Of a DNA stretch of 64,000 nucleotides, positions 58,817 through 64,000 are shown piece after piece; the stretch's first letter is position 1; the number at the start of each line of letters is the position of its first letter. A program made the translations under genes and the position numbers. Under the pieces are notes generated by a model. It had not been told where the DNA came from. It searched no databases and saw nothing but the letters and a program-made list of their open reading frames with translations. The DNA comes from Gnetum montanum (lineage: Eukaryota > Streptophyta > Gnetopsida > Gnetales > Gnetaceae). The stretch covers positions 33,327-97,326 of the forward strand of contig MNCI01010480.1 of assembly GCA_015680685.1 (NCBI GenBank). Reading direction: 5' to 3'.

Positions 58817-59417
58817 ATGTCAACTAATAAGAAATTAAAGAAGTCTATGATAGAGTTAGGGAACTCTAAAGTAGAAGTAATGGTTCAAGGTTTAGGGGTG
58901 CCTAAAATTATCATTTTAAGTAATGATGAATAAAATAATACTCAATTCATATTTTGTCATTCTATGGACAATGATCTTAGAGAAATAGATACTTTGTTAA
59001 GATTCCATAGAGATGACATCCTATAAACCAAATTTTTAGGTTAAAAGCTTCATTTTTATGTGTGTGATTACTATCTCTTACACAAGAAAGATGTCATTTA
59101 AAAGTGCAACTATGTTCAAGGCTACCATAGCTTATAACATTCTTAGGAATGCTAGTTTGTTAAAACTATAGATTGGCTAAGTAAAATTTATGATATACCA
59201 TATGAAGTTCATGGAAGACTTGAATTAAGCCTAGTTTCATTGGCCTTAGATATGGATTATCTAAAGAATGATCCATATTTCTAGGGGCAATGACTCAATG
59301 GAATCTATGAAAAGTATCATAAAGAAATGGAAGAGTTATCCCATCATCATTAAGGCTAAAGTTTATTTTAAGGACTCATTGTATTAAGAGGTTATATCCT
59401 CGTTGTAACAAGATTTT
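58817..59417 (+). pseudogene. Decayed ORF after the primer-binding site, cut by element E
   Basis: ATG 58817, MSTNKKLKKSMIELG. About 200 codons stay in one frame with about a dozen stops (WLSKIYDIPYEVHGR, LNGIYEKYHKEMEEL) and end at the LTR of E. Position and size suit a Copia gag, but no gag signature was recognised. Confidence 0.35.
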
Positions 59418-60279
59418 TGATGAATCGCGGTTTGCCAAACCCAAGATACTCGATATCAGATACGTGATATCGCAGCCTGGATAACGATATCGAATACACG
59501 ATATCGTGATTCCTATATTGGCCTATAAATATAGCACTTAGGCACACAGGAAAAGGAGTCAATTGGTAAGTATTTAGGGTTGAGTCTTTTTGTCAATTTT
59601 CAGTTATTTTTCAGTTCTTTCCCAAGCACATGCCTGCAGTGTGATGCTTGTAATTGTATGAAACCTTTGTTCAAGTGTGACGTACTTGGACATGCACACA
59701 ATCAGCAATAAAGATCAAGATTACTCCACCATTGCAGCATTCACTTATTTTGTAATTGTTTAATTATTAGTTATAATTTATTGTTTTCTTAGTTAATATT
59801 CCTTTTATTATCATTTACTATTCTTGTTGTTAACGCGGAATGAGTACGTCTTAATCACAAACATTTAAGTGTCACTACGTGGTAACCCAGTAGCATATTA
59901 AGTAGTGCTTCAAGTGATGTGCGCGTGGTAATCCCAGAAGTGTTACATGAAGTCCAAGATGTGTACAGATGATTAAGGACGAGTGCTCATTGCACTTAGG
60001 CTAGCTTAGATTCTATTTCTTGTTGCTTATTAGCTTAATAAAGTTATTTCTCATTTCTTTAAGAATAGTATAGTATTATAAATCCCATCATACACCTCAC
60101 TCTATACTAAACCACACGTGACAAAGCAAATACTAGTCTAGGTGGGAAGATAGTGAACTATGATCAACATATAATTGTCTAGGTGCCACAACTAGTCCGT
60201 TTGTGGAGTTCAACTGGATCACATGTACATGCTCATATTCGTATGGTTGAGCATAGGGGTACCTTGCCACTCATCATTG
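59418..60279 (+). repeat. 5' LTR of element E (862 bp)
   Basis: TGATGAATCGC to CCACTCATCA. Array GATATC 59452, 59466, 59486 and 59500; gaps 8, 14 and 8, all four hexamers perfect. TATAAATA 59524-59531. It is the best-preserved array in the window. Confidence 0.85.
59452..59531 (+). promoter_or_regulatory. Phased hexamer array and TATA box, LTR of E
   Basis: Four perfect GATATC sites at 14, 20 and 14 bp steps. The 8-base gaps AGATACGT and GAATACAC have the usual TAC centre, and the 14-base gap begins GCAGCCT as in the gag-pol LTR. Confidence 0.7.
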
Positions 60280-60300
60280 GCATCGTTGCCAAGGACGATG
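60280..60300 (+). other. Primer-binding site of element E
   Basis: TTGGCATCGTTGCCAAGGAC follows the LTR directly; tRNA-Asp type. Confidence 0.75.
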
Positions 60301-60408
60301 CTAGTTATCTAGATTAGTTATATCATACAAGATCACTGTCACGAAGTATTAACGATATATCTTTTAGAAAGAAATTAATTGCAAATAAGTCACACACAAT
60401 TCACAACA

Positions 60409-60549
60409 ATGTCTCTCTCACAAGATGATGTTAATGCAACAACTAGCGAGGCAATTCATTTGAGAACCAACAAAATATATGACGACGAAGAAGTGTGGAG
60501 TACTCAATCTTACACAGGATTTTCATATGAACAATTTCATTCTTACTAA
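60409..60549 (+). pseudogene. gag start of element E, truncated
   Basis: MSLSQDDVNATTSEAIHLRT and NKIYDDEEVWSTQSYTGFSY are intact for 46 codons to TAA (60547). It aligns with the gag start of C (47251). The rest of the element is absent, and AT-rich unrelated sequence follows. Confidence 0.7.
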
Positions 60550-61080
60550 TAAAGAATCATTTCATTTTGTACCTATATTAGTTTTATTTCCTTTATATTT
60601 TACTATATTATTATTATTATTATTAAATTCAAACTTGATTGATGTATAATAATTTTTTTGAAGAATACATAGATAACTATTTTATAAAGATAAGAGTAGA
60701 ATGATTCACAAAGAAGTCTAAGAAAATATTTAGCAAATCCTGTTAATGACTTCTTTTTTATGATAAAAATTTTTTAACTACTCCTCCAAGTATTTATTCA
60801 GTAGTTTAAGCATAGGGCAATCTTTAGATATTTTGCAATACCTTTCCAATTTCATGTTTTCTTTCTTATTTTTTGAAACATATCCTACCTTCAAATATTT
60901 CTCAATACCTTTCCAATGGTAAGTTGATATTTTGAATCAAAGAAGCATAGTAAGATTATGTTCTAATAAAGTTAGAGCCACCTTATAATTAGTTTGATCC
61001 TAGAACTTCCTGTAATTTAATATTCTCCTAAATAATTTCAAATAGTATATCTTTTATAAACACAAATATAATGTATATTT
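60550..61080. other. AT-rich stretch, nothing recognised
   Basis: Contains an (ATT)n run at about 60607-60626. It could be the 3' end of the minus-strand gypsy element. Confidence 0.3.
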
Positions 61081-61743
61081 ATCAATTAAGTATAACCTAT
61101 ATTATACAGTTTGAGTCTATCACCATTTACAAGGTAAGTTGTTTCATCTAGGTCTTGAATTTCTATAAACCTATTTTGATTAACTTGTTTCACTATGTAT
61201 GGTCCTATCCATTTTTGCATAAATTTCTTTTTATAATTTTTAAAATATGATTTGAACATTAATACCTTATCATCTTTTTGAAATGTTACCTTTCTAATGT
61301 ATTTATCATGTCATATTTTATTCTTAGTCTACTCTATGTTTTTCTTATTAAATCACCTTTTAATTTCATCTAGTTCTGCTATGATTTTTAACTAATTTTC
61401 TAAATCCTCATCAAAATTAATTTTTAATTTCTTAGCAATTTTGTAGGTTTTAATTTTGAATTCAATGGATAGTAATGGGCTTTTTCCAAAAACTAGTTCA
61501 TATAGAGAGTAATCAATAGTATGTTTCCATGTAATTCTATGTGTCCATGATGCATCTAATGGTCTTTTTGCTTAGTTAGTTCTTTTCTGATGGACCAATT
61601 TTTTTAGTATCATGTTGATTTCTCTATTAGATACCTCTACTTATTCATTAGTTTCATGGAAATATGGTATGGATATTCTATGTTTAATGTCATATTTTGC
61701 TTTTAAGATCTAGAAAGCTTGGCCTATGAAGTGAGTATCCTAA
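61081..61743 (-). pseudogene. Integrase part of a minus-strand gypsy element
   Basis: Minus-strand reading: DTHFIGQAF, YDIKHRISIPYFHETNE and VEVSNREINMILKKLVHQ are the second half of the integrase core, including the Glu of VEVSNRE. The C-terminal domain follows (YSLYELVFGKSPLLS, FQKDDKVLMF, FMQKWIGPYIVKQV, YLVNGDRLKLYN). The zinc domain and first Asp are missing because of a deletion next to RT. Confidence 0.7.
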
Positions 61744-62020
61744 TTAAACATAAAGATTATTAATGTTCCATACTATAGATATTTGATTATACCTGTTGAT
61801 TTCTAAGGCTATAGATATTTGATTATATCTATTGTATCCATCTAAGAAACTATGAAATTCTCTCCCATATATCTTGTTCAAGATTTGATCTACAAAAGAT
61901 AGTGGAAAGTGGTCCTTATAGGTTGTTTCATTTAACATCCTATAGTCTACACATACCCTCTAATTGTTTCCTTTCTTAGGTACTACAATTAATGGAATAA
62001 TCCATTCTAAATTATAAATA
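61744..62020 (-). pseudogene. RT part of the minus-strand gypsy element
   Basis: IIPLIVVPKKGNN, a stop, RVCVDYRMLNETTYKDHFPL and FVDQILNKIYGREFHSFLDG form RT blocks 1-3. After YNQI the sequence duplicates a short piece (NRYNQISIAL type; 61760-61830) and passes into integrase, so the catalytic YxDD block, RNase H and half of integrase are deleted. Confidence 0.7.
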
Positions 62021-64000
62021 TGGAAAAAACTCACTCCAATTTCTTGGTTTTTTTCATTATGTTCTTATATCATAGTGTTACTCCTCCTTTTCCCCTCTTA
62101 AATTGGCTTAATAAATTCATCTGTATAAATCCTATCATGATAGACAAAAGTAGAAATGTCTTCTAAATCTATTTGTGTCTAGGAAAATGCTCTCCTAACC
62201 TTTTTTATGACTATATTAAGCTTCCTTTTTTACTTATTTATTAAATTCTTATTAACTGCTACAACTTTATCTTCTCCTATTATGACATACTCTAACTACT
62301 GAGCTAACTCTAGTAAATCAATATCTGGATAACTTCCTATTTCTGTATTGCTAACTTGATATATTTCTTTAGAAAACTCCCCATCTAGCTCAATACGGGT
62401 GATTATCATCATATTATTACTTAGATCAAGCTTTTCCAATATCTCAATGTTAGAGGATGGAAATGTTAATGATACCAACCTATAATTAACCAAGATCCTT
62501 AAAATTAGAGTTTAAATCAATATTCTTAATTGTTTTCATGCTTTTCTTAATACAAACTCATTCTTTGTAATATTTTATATTCTTCCATTCTTTGTAAATC
62601 TTAAAACTCATTACCATGATAGCAATATCTAGCTGTTATTCCTAGTTATATATTAAATTACAAATAACTTATTTTAGTCATATGACCAATCTTTCATTCT
62701 TCAATAAGTTCATAATGAACTTAACTTCATGACCTTCTCGTGTTCTTCACTAAGTTCTAATGAACTAAGCTTTACATTCTTCTCTTATTCTTCACTGAGC
62801 TTTATAATGAACTCAGCTTCACATATCGCATACTTCATTAAGCCATTACTAACTTAACTTCATTCCTTTAATTCTCTTCCTTCTTCTCTTCCTTTTATTT
62901 TTCTTACTTTAATTCTTACTTCTTATTTGTACCACACATACACACACACACCATAGTTCAGGTTCCACTTTCTTACATAGTTTATAGGGAATTATAACGG
63001 TTCCCAAGATATGTCTCACTCCTTGTGATTATTTATGGATTACCCTCTCTTCAATATTATGAACTACAAAACTAATGATTGTATATTTAACACTAATACT
63101 TAAAAAAATATACAAACCTCTTTTTTAAAATTTTCTATAGTAATTTCCATAAAACCTAATCTTACATAGATTACTAAATTTATAGCTACCATCCAATGTA
63201 GTATAAGATCTTAACTAGTGTTAAAAATATTAGTTTTCATAATTATAAGATCTATGATATACTAAAACCCTTGAATGTTTCTTGTAATGTTTTCTAAAAC
63301 CCCTAATGGCTTAACTACATACTGATCTTCAATAATCAATTTATTATGATAAGATAATAATAGTGGACTACTTGTCCCCTCATACCCTCCTATGGCGATG
63401 ATACTAATACTAAATCTTAGGTCTACTAGTCCCCTAAAAGTTTCATCTTTAATTCAAACATCTATAATTGGTGTTCCAAGATCATCATACTTCTTCGTAT
63501 ATTCTTCTTAAAGAAACTTACTTGTTATTCAAGATACTTTATCAACTCTTGCTTCTATTGGTTGCACTAATGTTGGTTGTTTATTCTATGTTGTAAGTAC
63601 TATCATTTTACTTCTTAGAGGAAATAGAATTAGCTATTGAATTTTATTTTTGAAATATTCTAAATGTTTTAACTTACCTTCTAATAATTGTACACCTATA
63701 TTATTGATACTCCTATTATGTTTAGCATTATTAGGTTCATTTTATGAAGGTAATCCTCTTTGACTTTCCTTATTCTTTTCCTCTAAATCCCTTTGTCTTG
63801 AGGTACTTGGAGCAAATTTTTTGTTCTAATTAGTATTGGTATAACATTTGCTCCACATTTTCTATTTATTTTTTACATAATCTTTGAGATATTTTTAGTT
63901 TGTTAACTTTTTCAACTATTAGGCTATAGCTGATCAAGTTGTTTTCCTTGTTTTTTTAGTTCTACCTTATTCAGATCCATCCACATCAAACATTTACTAA
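62021..64000 (-). pseudogene. Upstream pol/protease and gag end of the minus-strand gypsy element
   Basis: Pre-RT is seen around 62493-62296 (YRLVSLTFPSSNIEILEKL). Protease is near 63470-63230: FRGLVDLRFSISII at the active-site position (Gly lost), then KPLGVLENITRNIQGF and IIDLIIMKT, as in Athila-type proteases. Further right a Lys/Asn-rich gag end runs out of the window. Between about 62560 and 63130 nothing was recognised. A (CA)n run lies at about 62938-62951. Confidence 0.5.

Noticed and set aside
60550-64000. Endogenous pararetrovirus
   Set aside because: A gypsy-type integrase core and C-terminal domain are present, and no movement-protein or coat-protein motif was seen.

Overview
Plant nuclear DNA from a large, repeat-rich genome. 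It is AT-rich, and almost every recognisable coding stretch belongs to a decayed, nested LTR retrotransposon of the Ty3/gypsy Athila/Tat type. The plant assignment rests on three things: primer-binding sites complementary to the 3' end of plant tRNA-Asp, Athila/Tat-style gag, protease, RT and integrase motifs, and fragments of a UDP-glycosyltransferase and a leucine-rich-repeat protein. The species cannot be told. No intact host gene, tRNA, rRNA or CRISPR was seen. There is a 431-bp N gap (23858-24288) and a single N at 51640.

Layout. 1-6529 (+): 3' part of non-autonomous element A (gag tail, hairpin, spacer, internal promoter, ORF2, polypurine tract, LTR). 6530-23332: Tat-like element T1 (gag end and protease, then a long spacer carrying an approximately 190-bp satellite with a dyad core, then a pre-RT stretch). 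Its satellite is split by a complete but dead gag-pol element at 10141-20272. 23333-24288: another LTR running into the gap. 24289-38304: second Tat-like element T2 (leader repeats, gag, a multi-exon gene on the opposite strand, minisatellite, RT start). Its antisense gene is split by a 3.0-kb insertion (30688-33676) holding host-gene fragments. 38305-44536 (-): element B. 44537-46915: fragment D, with its own promoter array and ORF. 46916-55618 (+): element C, nearly complete. 55619-59417: a D-type promoter array and a Copia-like fragment. 59418-60549: 5' LTR and gag start of element E. 60550-64000 (-): a deleted gypsy pol.

How the parts relate. A, B and C carry gag plus a roughly 930-codon ORF2 but no pol. 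The element at 10141-20272 carries gag-pol but has lost ORF2. All share the same LTR 3' end and primer-binding site, so they look like reciprocal deletion derivatives of one gag-pol-ORF2 ancestor, with gag-pol copies able to supply enzymes in trans.

The most striking signal is regulatory. Every LTR, and also the region in front of ORF2, carries a run of GATATC-like (or GACATC/GATGTC-like) hexamers separated mostly by exactly 8 or 14 bases, ending just upstream of a TATA box. The same rule is kept in families whose hexamer has changed. Other points of interest are a covarying palindrome after gag, the dyad satellite between protease and RT, the spliced antisense gene, and the gene-fragment mosaic.
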